A stretch of DNA of 64,000 nt from Streptomyces zhihengii (GTDB lineage: Bacteria > Actinomycetota > Actinomycetes > Streptomycetales > Streptomycetaceae), in NCBI RefSeq assembly GCF_016919245.1, contig NZ_JAFEJA010000001.1:2576001-2640000 (forward strand), in the 5' to 3' direction. A program made the translations under genes and the position numbers. Position 1 is the first letter of the stretch. The number at the start of each line of letters is the position of its first letter. The notes below the pieces were generated by a model. The model was not told the DNA's origin and made no database searches. It was given only the letters and a program-made list of their open reading frames with translations. Below, piece after piece: positions 38,546 through 48,737 of this stretch.

Positions 38546-41359
38546 TCAAGTGGGTGGGACGCGCGTCTCACTATTCGAGCCGTTGCGTGCCTGCGGAATC
38601 CCGGCGGTGAGCAGCGGCAGGGCCATCCCGGCGGGCACCGGGTACTCGTCCCTGACCAGGGCCCGGCGCAGCCGGTACTCGTCCAGCGGCCCCGAGAAGG
38701 CCATGCCCTGGCCGTGGGTGCAGCCCATCGCGCGCAGCGCGAGGACCTGCTCCGGCACGTCCACCCCGTCGGCCACCGAGTGCATGCCGAGGTCGCGGGC
38801 GATGCGCAGCAGGCCGCTGGTGATCTTGTGCAGCCTGGCCGACTCGACGACCCCCTCGACCAGGCCCCGGTCGAGCTTGAGCACGTCCACCGGGAGCCGG
38901 CGCAGTGCGTTGATCGCCGCGTAGCCGCTGCCGAAGCCGTCCAGCGCGATCCGCACGCCGAGTCTGCGCAGGGCGACGAGACGCTGCTCCAGCTCGTCGA
39001 AGGAGATCCGCGGATCGCTGTCGGCGAGCTCGATGATCAGCGCCCCGGAGGGGAGCTGGTGGCGGGTGAGCAGGGCCTCGATCGACCCCAGCGGCAGCGA
39101 CCGGTCGAGCAGGAGCCGGGCCGAGAGCCGCACGGACACCGGGGTCGGGTGGCCGAGCCTGCCGCGCTCGGCGGCCTGCTCGACGGCCTCCTCCAGCAGC
39201 CAGCGGCCCAGTTCGGCGGCGCGGTTGCCCTCGTCGGCGACGCGCAGGAACTCGGCCGGGGTGAACAGGATGCCCTGGGCGGATCTCCAGCGCGCCTGGG
39301 CCGAGACGGCGGAGATCCGGCCGGTGGTCAGGCTCACCACCGGCTGGTGGAGCAGGGCGAACTCGCCGTCGTGCAGGGCGGTGCGCAGCCGGGTGGCCAG
39401 CTCGGTGCGGCGCACGACGTCGGCCTGCATCTGGGGCGCGTACAGCTCCACCCGGTCCTTGCCGCCGGCCTTGGCCCGGTACATGGCCAGGTCCGCGTTG
39501 CGCATGAGGTCGGTGGGGCTGATGGAGGGCTCGGCGAAGGCGACGCCGATCGAGGCGGCCACCCGCACCTCGGCGCCGTCGATGGTGTACGGCTGGGAGA
39601 GCATCAGGCGCAGCCGGTCGGCGATCTCGTGGACCTGGAGCTCGCGGGCGCTCTGGTCGCAGCCGCCGTCGCCGGTGATCAGCGCGGCGAACTCGTCGCC
39701 GCCGAGACGGGCCGCGGTGTCCCCCGCCCGTACGGATTCGGCCAGTCTTCGGGCGGCCTGGATCAGCAGCTCGTCGCCCGCCTGATGGCCGAGACGGTCG
39801 TTGACGCCCTTGAATCCGTCGAGGTCGATGAAGAGCACCGCGGTGCCCTGGTCGCCCGATCTGCGGCCCGCCAGGGCCCCGCGCACCCTGGCGGTGAACA
39901 GGGCCCTGTTGGGCAGGTCGGTGAGCGGGTCGTGCTCCGCGTTGTGCTGGAGCTGCGCCTGGAGGCGCACCCGCTCGGTGACGTCCCTGCTGTTGAAGAT
40001 CAGCCCGCCCTGGTGGCGGCTGACGGTGGACTCCACATTCAGCCAGGTGCCGGTCCCGGAGCGGAAGCGGCACTCCATCCTGGTGGTGGGCTCGTCGGCG
40101 GGCTGGGCGGCGAGGAATCTGCGCAGCTCGTGGACGACGCGTCCGAGGTCCTCGGGGTGGATCAGCGAGGCCAGTTCGGAGCCGACCAGTTCCTCCGCGT
40201 CCCGGCCGTAGACCTTGGTCGCCGCGGGCGACACGTAGCGCAGCACACCGGAGGGGGCGGCGATCATGATGACGTCGCTGGAGCCCTGGACCAGGGAGCG
40301 GAAGTGGTTCTCCTTCTGGGCCAGTTCCTGGGCGAGGGCGATGTTGTCGAGGAGCATGATGCCCTGGCGGACCACGAGCGCGAGGACGACCGTACAGGCG
40401 GTGATGACGACGACCCGGTCGACCCGGCGGTCCTGGGTGACGCTGTAGAGGATGCCCAGCGTGCACACGGCCGCGGCGAGGTACGGGGTCAGGGCGGCGA
40501 GCGAGCCGCCCAGCGGGCGCCCCGGGCGCCGTGGGCCGCTCGGACGTCCGCCGGCGGCCCGGCTCGCGTGGCGGGCGCCCCAGGGGGCGTAGGCGAGCAG
40601 CAGGGAGCCGGCGAACCAGCCGGCGTCCAGCAGCTGGCCGGAGCGGTAGCTCTCGCGCAGCAGCGGTGAGGTGAACAGCGCGTCGCAGACGACGGTGAGG
40701 GCGAGCCCGGCGATCGCCGTGTTCACCGCCGAGCGGTTGGCGGGCGAGCGTCTGAAGTGCAGCGCGAGCACCATGCTGACGAGCACGATGTCCAGCAGCG
40801 GGTAGGCGAGCGCGAGGGCCGCGGGAGCCACGCTCTCGCCCTGGGCGTGCGCGGTGTGCGCGAGGGCGAGGCTCCACGACAGCGTCAGCAGCGATCCGCC
40901 GATCAGCCAGGCGTCGAGCCCGAGGCAGACCCAGCCGGCGCGGGAGACCGGGCGCTTGGCGAGCACCAGCAGGCCCACGATGGCCGGCGGCGCGAAGCAC
41001 ATGAAGAACAGGTCGGCGGCGGACGGAGTGGGCACGGGTGCGGCGAGCACCACCTCGTACCAGCCCCAGACGGCGTTGCCCGCGCAGGCCATGAACGAGG
41101 AGAGCGAGAACAGCAGCCAGGCGGAGCGGAAGCGGCACTCCTCGGTGCGGGCGTAGAGCAGACAGGAGACCGCCGCGACCAGGGCGGCGGCGCTCAGCCC
41201 GAAGTCGCCCATGATCAGGGCGAGTTGCTCCGACCCCCAGCCGAGGCCCGCGCCCACGCCGTAGCCGGCACAGAGAGCGGCGAGCACGAGCTGATGGCGC
41301 AGCACCGCGGAACCGGTCGCGACGGTGTCCCGGGCCATGAGGGCCCCCGGCGCGCTCAC
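38546..41359 (-). CDS. Membrane PAS-GGDEF-EAL c-di-GMP signalling protein with degenerate EAL motif
   Basis: 937 residues. About nine TM helices (residues 20-335) form an MHYT/MASE-like sensor region. A PAS domain follows (350-465), then GGDEF (470-640) with an intact active site RLGGDEF at 552-558 and metal Asp in FIDLDGFK. The EAL domain (650-910) has lost key residues: EAL is SAQ at 686-688, the usual VNLS is VRLS, DDFG is DGFG (LDGFGSGYA), and AEGVE is ADGVD. It is therefore predicted to make but not hydrolyse c-di-GMP, or to bind it. Position resembles S. coelicolor SCO5511 (CdgF, from memory). GTG at 41359 has GGAGG 7 nt upstream; a longer reading from 41638 cannot be excluded. Confidence 0.88.
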   Translation of the reverse strand: MSAPGALMARDTVATGSAVLRHQLVLAALCAGYGVGAGLGWGSEQLALIMGDFGLSAAALVAAVSCLLYARTEECRFRSAWLLFSLSSFMACAGNAVWGWYEVVLAAPVPTPSAADLFFMCFAPPAIVGLLVLAKRPVSRAGWVCLGLDAWLIGGSLLTLSWSLALAHTAHAQGESVAPAALALAYPLLDIVLVSMVLALHFRRSPANRSAVNTAIAGLALTVVCDALFTSPLLRESYRSGQLLDAGWFAGSLLLAYAPWGARHASRAAGGRPSGPRRPGRPLGGSLAALTPYLAAAVCTLGILYSVTQDRRVDRVVVITACTVVLALVVRQGIMLLDNIALAQELAQKENHFRSLVQGSSDVIMIAAPSGVLRYVSPAATKVYGRDAEELVGSELASLIHPEDLGRVVHELRRFLAAQPADEPTTRMECRFRSGTGTWLNVESTVSRHQGGLIFNSRDVTERVRLQAQLQHNAEHDPLTDLPNRALFTARVRGALAGRRSGDQGTAVLFIDLDGFKGVNDRLGHQAGDELLIQAARRLAESVRAGDTAARLGGDEFAALITGDGGCDQSARELQVHEIADRLRLMLSQPYTIDGAEVRVAASIGVAFAEPSISPTDLMRNADLAMYRAKAGGKDRVELYAPQMQADVVRRTELATRLRTALHDGEFALLHQPVVSLTTGRISAVSAQARWRSAQGILFTPAEFLRVADEGNRAAELGRWLLEEAVEQAAERGRLGHPTPVSVRLSARLLLDRSLPLGSIEALLTRHQLPSGALIIELADSDPRISFDELEQRLVALRRLGVRIALDGFGSGYAAINALRRLPVDVLKLDRGLVEGVVESARLHKITSGLLRIARDLGMHSVADGVDVPEQVLALRAMGCTHGQGMAFSGPLDEYRLRRALVRDEYPVPAGMALPLLTAGIPQARNGSNSETRVPPT

Positions 41360-41652
41360 CGGACCGCCTCCCCTCGCGCCGTGGGGGGCTGCGGCCGTGC
41401 AGGGTGGGCCACCGGCCGGTGCCCTGTGGTGCGGGGCGGATGCCCCGGTGCCGGCGCCGGGGCGCCGGGCAGTCGTCGTCGGCGGCCCCGCCGCGTCGGT
41501 TCGTCCGTCCTTCGGCCCTGCATCGCCCGTCGCCCCCCTCAGGTGTGATCGGCATTCGGTGCCCGGCAGTGCGCGCAGCGGCACCGCCCCTCGCATCCGG
41601 TGCACCCCCAGGTCGGGACGATACACCAATATCGTCACTCAGGGACATAGCG

Positions 41653-41681
41653 CATCTACTCTCCGTGACGACCTGCGACAA
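41653..41681 (-). promoter_or_regulatory. Candidate promoter of the GGDEF/EAL gene
   Basis: On the minus strand TTGTCG, 17 nt spacer, TAGATG: a good housekeeping-type pair. It would give a 5' leader of nearly 290 nt before the GTG at 41359. The gap 41360-41741 shows only this promoter and the long leader. Confidence 0.5.
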
Positions 41682-41741
41682 TGAGGGCACGCGGCGCATT
41701 CGGGTGACTCCGCAGGGTGTTCGCGCGGGTGCCCGGCGCGG

Positions 41742-42695
41742 TCAGGCGCCGGTGGTCGCCACCACGTTCCGCAGCTCCTCTCCGGCAGCGAAGCGGGTCA
41801 CCTGATCGGCGATCAGCTGGGTCGCCCGGGGCATGAACGCCGAGGTGGAGCCGCCGACATGAGGGCTGATCAGCACGCCGGGCGCGTGCCAGAGCGGATG
41901 CCCGGCGGGCAGCGGCTCGGGGTCGGTGACGTCGAGCGCGGCCCTCAGCCGGCCGCTCTCCACCTCCGCGAGCAGCGCCTTCGTGTCGACGACGGGCCCG
42001 CGGGCGACGTTCACCAGCAGTGCCCCGTCCTTCATCCGGGCCAGGAAACCGGCCCCGGCCAGGCCCTTCGTCGCCGCGGTGAGCGGCGTGGAGAGAATCA
42101 CGACGTCGGCCTCGGGCAGCAGCGCGGGCAGATCGGCGAGTGCGCGCACTTCGCCGCGCTCCGTTGTCCGTGCGGAGCGCGCGACGCGCGCCACCCGCGC
42201 GCACTCGAAGGGTGCGAGCCGGTCCTCGATGGCGGCGCCGATCGAGCCGTAGCCCACGATGAGCACCGACTTGTCGGCGAGCGCCGGGTAGAAGCCGGAG
42301 CGCCACTCCTCGGCGCGCTGTCCCTCCACGAAGGACGGGATACCCCGGAGCGAGGCGAGGATCAGCGCCAGGGTGAGCTCGGCCGTCGACGCCTCGTGGA
42401 CACCCTTGGCGTTGCACAGGCGCACCCCGGACGGCAGTCCGGCGAGGCCGGGCTGCACATGGTCGGTGCCCGCCGACAGGGTCTGGACGACGCGGACCGA
42501 GCGCATGGCGCCCAGCGGCCGCACGGCGACCTCGGCGCCCCGCATGTACGGGACGGTGTAGAAGACGCAACGCGCGGGATCCGCGGGGAAGTCGGGGCCG
42601 CCGTCCCAGAACCGGTAGACGAGGCCCGAAGCGGAGGTCGGGGGCAGGCCGTCGATCGCGTCGGCCGCTATGGGGAGCCACACATCGGAAGTCAT
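41742..42695 (-). CDS. D-2-hydroxyacid dehydrogenase (NAD-binding)
   Basis: 317 residues, shorter than SerA and lacking an ACT domain. Rossmann SVLIVGYGSIGAAIEDRL, catalytic Arg in LVNVARGPVVDTKAL, Glu in DVTDPEPLPAGHPLW and His in LISPHVGGSTSA. It probably reduces a 2-oxoacid such as hydroxypyruvate, glyoxylate or phenylpyruvate; the substrate cannot be read from the sequence. ATG at 42695 has no obvious ribosome site. Divergent from the aldo/keto reductase gene with only 76 bp between. Confidence 0.88.
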   Translation of the reverse strand: MTSDVWLPIAADAIDGLPPTSASGLVYRFWDGGPDFPADPARCVFYTVPYMRGAEVAVRPLGAMRSVRVVQTLSAGTDHVQPGLAGLPSGVRLCNAKGVHEASTAELTLALILASLRGIPSFVEGQRAEEWRSGFYPALADKSVLIVGYGSIGAAIEDRLAPFECARVARVARSARTTERGEVRALADLPALLPEADVVILSTPLTAATKGLAGAGFLARMKDGALLVNVARGPVVDTKALLAEVESGRLRAALDVTDPEPLPAGHPLWHAPGVLISPHVGGSTSAFMPRATQLIADQVTRFAAGEELRNVVATTGA

Positions 42696-42771
42696 GGTCA
42701 GGAGGCTATGCGAAGGCCGCCCGTACGCATTGGTTACCTTCAGGGGGCGGCCGAACGGAAGGTACGGGGAG

Positions 42772-43770
42772 TTGGAGCGCAGGACGATCGGTGCGGCGGC
42801 CCTCGGCGTGGGCGCCGTGGGGCTCGGCTGCATGCCGATGAGCTGGGCGTACACGGGCTCGCAGCAGCGCGGGGAGCGCTCGCTGCGCGCGGTGCACGCC
42901 GCGCTGGACGCGGGGTCGACGCTGCTGGACACGGCGGACATGTACGGGCCGTTCACCAACGAGCTGCTGCTCGGACGGGCGCTGCGGGAGCGGCGGGCGG
43001 ACGCCTTCGTCTCGACCAAGGTGGGACTGCTCCTCGGCGACCAGCACATGGTCGCCAACGGCCGCCCCGGGTACGTGAGACGGGCCTGCGACGCCTCGCT
43101 GCGGCGGTTGCAGACGGATGTGATCGATCTCTACCAGCTCCACCGGGCCGACCCGGAGATACCGGTGGAGGAGACCTGGGGCGCCATGGCCGACCTGGTG
43201 TCGGCGGGCAAGGTGCGGGCGCTCGGGCTGTGCGCGGTCGGGGCCCGCGCCCGGCGGCGGTCCGGCGGCGATCCGCATGAACAGACGATCCGGCAGCTGG
43301 AACGGGTGCAGCAGGTCTTCCCGGTGAGCGCCGTGCAGGCCGAGCTGTCGGTGTGGGCGCCCGACGCGCTGCGCACGCTGGTGCCGTGGTGCGAGGCCCG
43401 GGGCGTGGGCTTCCTGGCGGCGATGCCGCTGGGCAGCGGCTTCCTCACCGGCACCCTCACACCGGGCCAGGGCTTCGAGGCCGACGACGCCCGGGCCCGG
43501 CACCCCCGCTTCACCGCCGAGATGATGGCCGCGAACCAGCCGGTCGTCGCCGGGCTGCGCAGGGTCGCCGCCCGCCACGGCGAGGGCGCCACCCCGGCGG
43601 CGGTGGCGCTCGCCTGGGTGCTCCGGCAGGGCCGCCACGTCGTGCCGGTGCCGGGGACGAAGCGCCCCGAGTGGGCGGTGCAGAACGCGGGCGCCGCCGC
43701 GCTGTCCCTGACGGAGGCGGACCTCGCCGAGATCGCGGCGCTCCCGGCGGCTCTGGGATCCTGGGACTGA
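42772..43770 (+). CDS. Aldo/keto reductase
   Basis: NADPH-dependent (beta/alpha)8 oxidoreductase, 332 residues. The catalytic tetrad is Asp53 (LLDTAD), Tyr58 (DMYGPF), Lys83 (VSTKVG) and His124 (YQLHRADP). The family end block PVPGTKRPEW is present. Best start is TTG at 42772, with GGAAGG and GGGGAG just upstream; ATGs further upstream overlap the divergent neighbour and lack conservation. It belongs to the YajO/general stress-like AKRs; substrate unknown. Confidence 0.9.
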   Translation: MERRTIGAAALGVGAVGLGCMPMSWAYTGSQQRGERSLRAVHAALDAGSTLLDTADMYGPFTNELLLGRALRERRADAFVSTKVGLLLGDQHMVANGRPGYVRRACDASLRRLQTDVIDLYQLHRADPEIPVEETWGAMADLVSAGKVRALGLCAVGARARRRSGGDPHEQTIRQLERVQQVFPVSAVQAELSVWAPDALRTLVPWCEARGVGFLAAMPLGSGFLTGTLTPGQGFEADDARARHPRFTAEMMAANQPVVAGLRRVAARHGEGATPAAVALAWVLRQGRHVVPVPGTKRPEWAVQNAGAAALSLTEADLAEIAALPAALGSWD

Positions 43771-43810
43771 GACGCGGCGGGCGGCCCCGGGGCGGCCGAT
43801 TTCCAAGATC

Positions 43811-43840
43811 GGGAACCTTGCGGCGGGCCCGGGTGTATGA
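43811..43840 (+). promoter_or_regulatory. Candidate ECF sigma-type promoter
   Basis: GGGAACCTT (43811-43819) followed after about 15 nt by TGTATG resembles -35/-10 elements of actinobacterial ECF sigma promoters. It lies 65 nt upstream of the sugar dehydrogenase GTG. Confidence 0.35.
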
Positions 43841-43904
43841 ACAACAGACAGGCGTGCCGTCCCGTCCGCCGGGCGACGCCAGCAGCCGTCGAAGGGATTC
43901 CACC

Positions 43905-45077
43905 GTGCACCGTCCAGCTCTGCCGGCCGCCCTGGCCGCCGCCGTGCTCGTCCTCGCGGCCGGCTGCTCCTCGGGCGGCGACACCTCGGGGCGCGGCTCG
44001 GCCGGCCCCTCCTCCTCGTCCCCGGCGGCCTCCCCGTCCGGCGGCTCCGGGAGTCCGTCCCCGTCCCCCTCGGGGCCTCCGGCGAAGGGGTCGGTGACCG
44101 TGGCCGCGACGCTGACCGGGGAGCTGGAGTCCCCCTGGGGGGTGGCCGCGCTGCCCGGCGGGGACCTGCTGGTCTCCTCCCGGGACGGCGGCACGATCAC
44201 CCGGGTGTCCGCGGACGGCGGCCGCAAGACGGAGATCGGGTCGGTGCCGGGCGTCGCCCCCGCCGGCGAGGGCGGGCTGCTGGGTCTCGCGATCTCCCCG
44301 TCGTTCGCCTCCGACCAGATGGTCTACGCGTACTTCACCACCGCGTCCGACAACCGCATCGCCCGCATGCTGTACGACGAGAGCAAGCCCGCCGGGCAGC
44401 AGCTCGGGGCCCCGGACACGGTGCTGCGCGGGATCCCCAAGGGGGTGACGCACAACGGCGGCAGGATCGCGTTCGGCCCGGACAAGATGCTCTACGCGGG
44501 CACCGGCGAGGCCGGGGACACCGGGCTCTCCCAGGACAAGGAGTCGCTGGGCGGCAAGATCCTGCGGATGACGCCGGACGGACAGCCCGTGCACGGCAAC
44601 CCGGACGCCGACTCCGTCGTCTACTCGTACGGCCACCGCAATGTGCAGGGGCTCGCCTGGGACGCCGACAAGCGCCTGTGGGCTGCGGAGTTCGGGCAGA
44701 ACACCTGGGACGAGCTGAACCTGATCGAGCCCGGCCGCAACTACGGCTGGCCCGAGGCCGAGGGCAAGGCCGGCGAGGCGGGCTTCACCGACCCGGTGGC
44801 GCAGTGGCGGACGGAGGAGGCCTCGCCGAGCGGCATCGCCTGGGCGGCCGGGTCGATCTGGATGGCCGGGCTGCGCGGCGAACGGCTCTGGCGGATCCCG
44901 CTCGCCGGGGCGGAACCCTCCGCGGAGCCCGAGGCGTTCCTGGAGGAGGAGTACGGCCGGCTGCGCACGGTGGTGCCGGCCGGTGGTGACGGCCTGTGGC
45001 TGGTCACCAGCGAGACCGACGGCCGGGGCACGCCCGGCGGGGGCGACGACCGGATCCTCCGGCTGGAGGTCCGGTAG
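43905..45077 (+). CDS. Lipoprotein PQQ-dependent sugar dehydrogenase (glucose/sorbosone dehydrogenase family)
   Basis: 390-residue extracytoplasmic six-bladed beta-propeller oxidising aldoses, by family. The N-terminus VHRPALPAALAAAVLVLAAGC has a lipobox with Cys21, so the protein is anchored to the outer membrane face. A Ser/Pro/Gly linker (22-60) follows. Propeller signatures are SPWGVAALPGGDLLVSSRDGG, GGLLGLAISPSF, THNGGRIAFGPD, SYGHRNVQGLAWD and ELNLIEPGRNYGWPE. GTG at 43905 follows AAGGGA. Short inverted repeats at 45109-45130 lie in the gap to the convergent LuxR gene. Confidence 0.9.
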   Translation: MHRPALPAALAAAVLVLAAGCSSGGDTSGRGSAGPSSSSPAASPSGGSGSPSPSPSGPPAKGSVTVAATLTGELESPWGVAALPGGDLLVSSRDGGTITRVSADGGRKTEIGSVPGVAPAGEGGLLGLAISPSFASDQMVYAYFTTASDNRIARMLYDESKPAGQQLGAPDTVLRGIPKGVTHNGGRIAFGPDKMLYAGTGEAGDTGLSQDKESLGGKILRMTPDGQPVHGNPDADSVVYSYGHRNVQGLAWDADKRLWAAEFGQNTWDELNLIEPGRNYGWPEAEGKAGEAGFTDPVAQWRTEEASPSGIAWAAGSIWMAGLRGERLWRIPLAGAEPSAEPEAFLEEEYGRLRTVVPAGGDGLWLVTSETDGRGTPGGGDDRILRLEVR

Positions 45078-45168
45078 AGGTCGCCTTTTTGAGGCTCGGT
45101 TCGCCTCCGGGGCGCTCAAGACGGCGCCCCGGCGCGCCCGGTGGGTCCGGGCACGGGCCGGGTGGCGG

Positions 45169-48100
45169 TCAGGGTGCCGCGGGGGTCTCCTGCAGGAGAT
45201 CGGTGAACAGCCGCAGCCGGTGCGCCATCGCGGCGGCCTCTCCCCGCCCGGAGACGCCCAGCTTGGCGAGGATGTTGGAGACGTGGACGCTCGCCGTCTT
45301 GGGCGAGATGTACAGCTCCTCGGCGATGCGGCGGTTGCTGTGGCCGGCCGCGACCAGGCGGAGCACGTCCTGCTCGCGCGGGGTGAGCCCCAGCGCGGAC
45401 GTGTCGGCCTCGGGCACCGGCGCGGCCTCGACGGCCGGTGCGCCGTCCTCGGTGAGCGCGATCCGGGCCCTGCGGGCGAGCAGAGCGAGGTCCTCGGTCA
45501 GCGGCCGGGCGCCCAGCTCGCGGGCGGCCTCCACGGCCTCCCGCAGCAGCGAGCCGGCCCGGGCGCGCTCCTCGGCGCCGCCGGCGGCTCCGTGCAGCAG
45601 CGCCTCGGCGCAGCGCCGGCGCACCAGGGCGAGGTCGTAGGGGCGGCCCAGCGGCTCGAACGCCGCCACGGCCTCGGCCCAGTCGGCGGCGGTGTCCTCG
45701 CCCCCGGCCCGGCGCAGCTCCGCGCGCACCCAGCGCTCGTGGGCCGTCCACACGGGGACGGCGGTGACCAGCCTGCGGGCCGCCGCGCGGATCCCGCCGA
45801 GCGCCTCGGCACGGCCGGCCTCCGCGGCGGGCAGCCCCCGGGTGTCGGCCTCCAGCGTCGCGGCGGCGCGCAGCAGCGGCCAGGCGAAGCACTGGGTGCC
45901 GGGCGGGAAACCGCCGTCGGCCGCCCGCTGGAATTCGGCACGGGCGTCGGCGAGCCGGCCCTCGGCCGCCGCGACGCGCAGCGCGATGGTGGCGAGCGGC
46001 AGCGTGGTCTGGGGCATGGGGTTGTGCGGGCCGAAGTGGCGCTGCGCGGCGGCGAGCCGTTCGGCCGCGGCCCGGGTGTCGCCCCGGTCGACGGCGAGCA
46101 GGGCGAGCAGCGCCGAGGCGTAGCCGCGGGGCATCGGGCTGGTCCCGACCCGCAGGGCCCGGGACGCCGCCTCCTCGGCCTCCTGCCAGTGGCCGAGCGC
46201 GTGGTTGGTCTCCGCGATGTTGCTGAGCACCCACGCCTCGGTGTCCAGCAGCCCGTAGCGCCGGGTGTGCCCGACGCCTTCGAGGAGGAGTTCCATCGCC
46301 TCGGCGGACCGGCCGACGCTGTGCAGGACGGAGGGGAGGTTCACATGGGTGCGGCCGATGTGGCCGGGCAGGCAGAGCGCCAGCACCCGGTCCTTGACGT
46401 CGTACATCTCCTTCAGGCCGCCCTCGACGTCGCCGGAGTCGACCATGAGGCTGCCGCGGGTGAGGCGGGCCTTCAGCTCGATGTCCTCGTCGCCGACCAT
46501 CCGGGCGTAGTCGACGGCCCGTTCGGCGGTGGCGAGGCTCTCGGGGCCGGGGCGGTGGGTCATCCCCCAGGCCGCCGCGTCCGCGAGCACCTCGGCGTGG
46601 ACCGCGGAGGGCGGCAGGCCGCGCACGAGCTGCTGGGCGGTGTCCAGTTCGGCCCAGCCGTCGCCCCGGCCGAGCGAGGAGACCAGCCGGGAGCGCTGCA
46701 CCGAGAACCAGGCGGCCCTGAGCTGGTCGCCCTCCGACTCGGAGAGGCGCTGCCCCCGCTTGCTGATCTTGTAGGCGCGTTCGCGTTCCCCGCAGAGGCG
46801 GCCGGCGAGCGACGCCTCGGCCATCAGGTCGAGGTAGCGCAGGGGTGTGGTCTCCGGGTCGCAGCCGCACGGCGGGTAGACCTCGACGTGGTCGACCGGG
46901 CGCAGCCGCTCGCGCACCTCCTCGGGCGCGTCGTCCCACAGCTCCATCGCCCGCTCCAGCAGGCCCAGTTGTTCCGCGTAGGCGTGCCGGCGGCGGGCGA
47001 CGACGGAGGCCGCCAGCACGGCGGGCAGCGCCTTGGCGGGGTTGTTCGCCCGGTACCAGTAGCCGGCGAGGCGGGTGGCGCGCTGTTCCTCGGCCACCAG
47101 GGCCGGGTCGGCCTCCAGGGCCTCGGCGTACCGGCGGTTGAGGCGGGAGCGCTCGCCGGGCAGCAGGTCGTCGCTGACGGCCTCGCGGGCGAGCGAGTGG
47201 CGGAAGCGGTAGCCGTCGCCGTCGGGGGTGGCGAGCAGGATGTTGGCGCCCACGGCGGCGCGCAGCGCCTCGTCCAGGTCGTCGTCGGGCAGGCCGGCGA
47301 CCGCGTGCAGCAGCCCGTGCTCGACGGTGGAGCCGCCCTCGGCGAGGATCCGGGCGACCCGCTGGGTGTCCTCGGTGAGCGCCTCGATGCGCACCAGGAG
47401 GATGTCGCGCAGCGAATCGGGCAGACCGGTGCAGGAGTCGTCGCTGAGGCTGGCGGCGAGCTCCTCGACGAAGAAGGCGTTGCCGTCGGAGCGTTCGAAG
47501 ACGCGGTCGACGAGGGCGGGGGCCGGCTCGTCGGCGAGGATGCCGGCCATCTGCCGCCCCACCTCGGACCGGTTGAACCGGGTGAGCTCCAGGCGCTGGA
47601 CGGTGCGGGTGCGGTCGAGCTCGGCGAGGAAGGGGCGCAGCGGATGGCGGCGGTGGACGTCGTCCGAGCGGTAGGTGGCGATCAGCAGGAGGTGCCCGCG
47701 CCGCAGGGTGCGCAGCAGGTACGCGAGCAGATGACGGGTGGAGGCCTCGGACCAGTGCAGGTCCTCCAGGACCAGGACGACGGTGCGCTCCCCCGAGACG
47801 CGCTCCAGCAGCCGGGCGGTCAGCTCGAAGAGGCGCGCGGTGCCCGACTCGTCGGGCCGCCCGGCGTCCGCGCCGGTGCCCAGCTCGGGCAGCAGCCGGG
47901 CGAGTTCGTCCTCCTGGCCGGCCGCCGCCTCCGCGAACTCCTCGGGGAGCTGCCGCCGCAGGGCGCGCAGCGCGGCCGAGAAGGCGGCGAACGGCAGGCC
48001 GTCCGCGCCGATCTCGACGCAGCCGCCGACGGCGGTGACGGCTTCGCGCCGGCACGCCTCGGCGAGCAGTTCCTCGACGAGCCGGGTCTTGCCGACGCCG

Positions 48101-48249
48101 GCCTCGCCGCCGATCAGCAGTGCCTGCGGCTCGCCGCAGGAGCGCGGGGCGCCCGCGGTACGGGTCAGGGCGTCGGCGAGCACGGCCAGTTCGCCGGCGC
48201 GGCCGACGAACACCGGGCTGACGGATCGGGTCTCCACACCGCTGAGCAT
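45169..48249 (-). CDS. Large ATP-binding LuxR-family (LAL) regulator
   Basis: 1026 residues. AAA-type ATPase at the N-terminus: FVGRAGE, Walker [10 protein letters not shown] at 48-56, Walker [11 protein letters not shown] near 160, [19 protein letters not shown]. The central 600 residues are TPR-like helical repeats. The C-terminal LuxR/GerE helix-turn-helix is at about 955-1015 ([22 protein letters not shown], split motif; [19 protein letters not shown]). Such LAL/MalT-like proteins are signal-responsive activators, often of secondary metabolism or sugar use; the target here is unknown. ATG at 48249 has no clear ribosome site. Not clustered with biosynthetic genes. By synteny it resembles SCO5506. 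Confidence 0.9.
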   Translation of the reverse strand: MLSGVETRSVSPVFVGRAGELAVLADALTRTAGAPRSCGEPQALLIGGEAGVGKTRLVEELLAEACRREAVTAVGGCVEIGADGLPFAAFSAALRALRRQLPEEFAEAAAGQEDELARLLPELGTGADAGRPDESGTARLFELTARLLERVSGERTVVLVLEDLHWSEASTRHLLAYLLRTLRRGHLLLIATYRSDDVHRRHPLRPFLAELDRTRTVQRLELTRFNRSEVGRQMAGILADEPAPALVDRVFERSDGNAFFVEELAASLSDDSCTGLPDSLRDILLVRIEALTEDTQRVARILAEGGSTVEHGLLHAVAGLPDDDLDEALRAAVGANILLATPDGDGYRFRHSLAREAVSDDLLPGERSRLNRRYAEALEADPALVAEEQRATRLAGYWYRANNPAKALPAVLAASVVARRRHAYAEQLGLLERAMELWDDAPEEVRERLRPVDHVEVYPPCGCDPETTPLRYLDLMAEASLAGRLCGERERAYKISKRGQRLSESEGDQLRAAWFSVQRSRLVSSLGRGDGWAELDTAQQLVRGLPPSAVHAEVLADAAAWGMTHRPGPESLATAERAVDYARMVGDEDIELKARLTRGSLMVDSGDVEGGLKEMYDVKDRVLALCLPGHIGRTHVNLPSVLHSVGRSAEAMELLLEGVGHTRRYGLLDTEAWVLSNIAETNHALGHWQEAEEAASRALRVGTSPMPRGYASALLALLAVDRGDTRAAAERLAAAQRHFGPHNPMPQTTLPLATIALRVAAAEGRLADARAEFQRAADGGFPPGTQCFAWPLLRAAATLEADTRGLPAAEAGRAEALGGIRAAARRLVTAVPVWTAHERWVRAELRRAGGEDTAADWAEAVAAFEPLGRPYDLALVRRRCAEALLHGAAGGAEERARAGSLLREAVEAARELGARPLTEDLALLARRARIALTEDGAPAVEAAPVPEADTSALGLTPREQDVLRLVAAGHSNRRIAEELYISPKTASVHVSNILAKLGVSGRGEAAAMAHRLRLFTDLLQETPAAP

Positions 48250-48350
48250 CGCACAGGAGTCCGACAACGCGGCGGGGCGGACCACCGCCGTGGCCCGCCC
48301 CCTCCCCCCGGTCCCCACCGGGGTGTCACTCCCGCGTGCGGCGCGGACGA

Positions 48351-48521
48351 TCACGCCGCGCGGGTGAAGCGGTCGTCGGGCCGGCTCACCCGCCCCTCCT
48401 CGTCCTTGCGCCGGCGTCTCGCGGTGCGGCGGACGGCGGCGACCTCGCGGACGAGGCGCTGCCGCTCGGCCTGGCGGATCAGTTCGGCACGGTGCATCTC
48501 GTGGATCTCGTAGTGCAGCAC
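48351..48521 (-). CDS. Small conserved basic helical protein
   Basis: 56 residues, GTG start with GGGGAG 6 nt upstream. The sequence [19 protein letters not shown] then [17 protein letters not shown] belongs to a short protein type frequent in Streptomyces genomes, usually annotated as hypothetical, beginning (M/V)LHYE. It forms one amphipathic helix with a highly basic second half; no function is known. It lies 101 bp upstream of the LuxR regulator in the same direction. Confidence 0.7.
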   Translation of the reverse strand: MLHYEIHEMHRAELIRQAERQRLVREVAAVRRTARRRRKDEEGRVSRPDDRFTRAA

Positions 48522-48737
48522 GGTGTGCTCCCCGGTTCGTCGGTCTCGGCCGGCGGCGTCTGCCGCCGGTGGAAACTCTCGTCCGCAAGGCGGGGCCCGC
48601 GCATCGGGCGGGTGCCGCATCCGCGGCGGCGTCCCGCCTTAGGGCGGGGGCGGGGGGTCCCCAGGCGGCCGGGCCGTTCCCCGCGGGTACCTCAGAACCG
48701 GGGCGCGGGGGCCTCAGACCGCCGGGGCGGGGGCCGT

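Noticed and set aside
45116..48055. 979-codon frame overlapping the LuxR gene on the same strand
   Set aside because: Arg/Pro/Ala-rich out-of-frame reading; the LuxR frame has Walker A and helix-turn-helix motifs.
48250..48588. N-terminal extension of the LuxR regulator
   Set aside because: It would overlap the small gene 48351-48521 and is Arg/Pro-rich. The conserved region begins at FVGRAGE, just after 48249.
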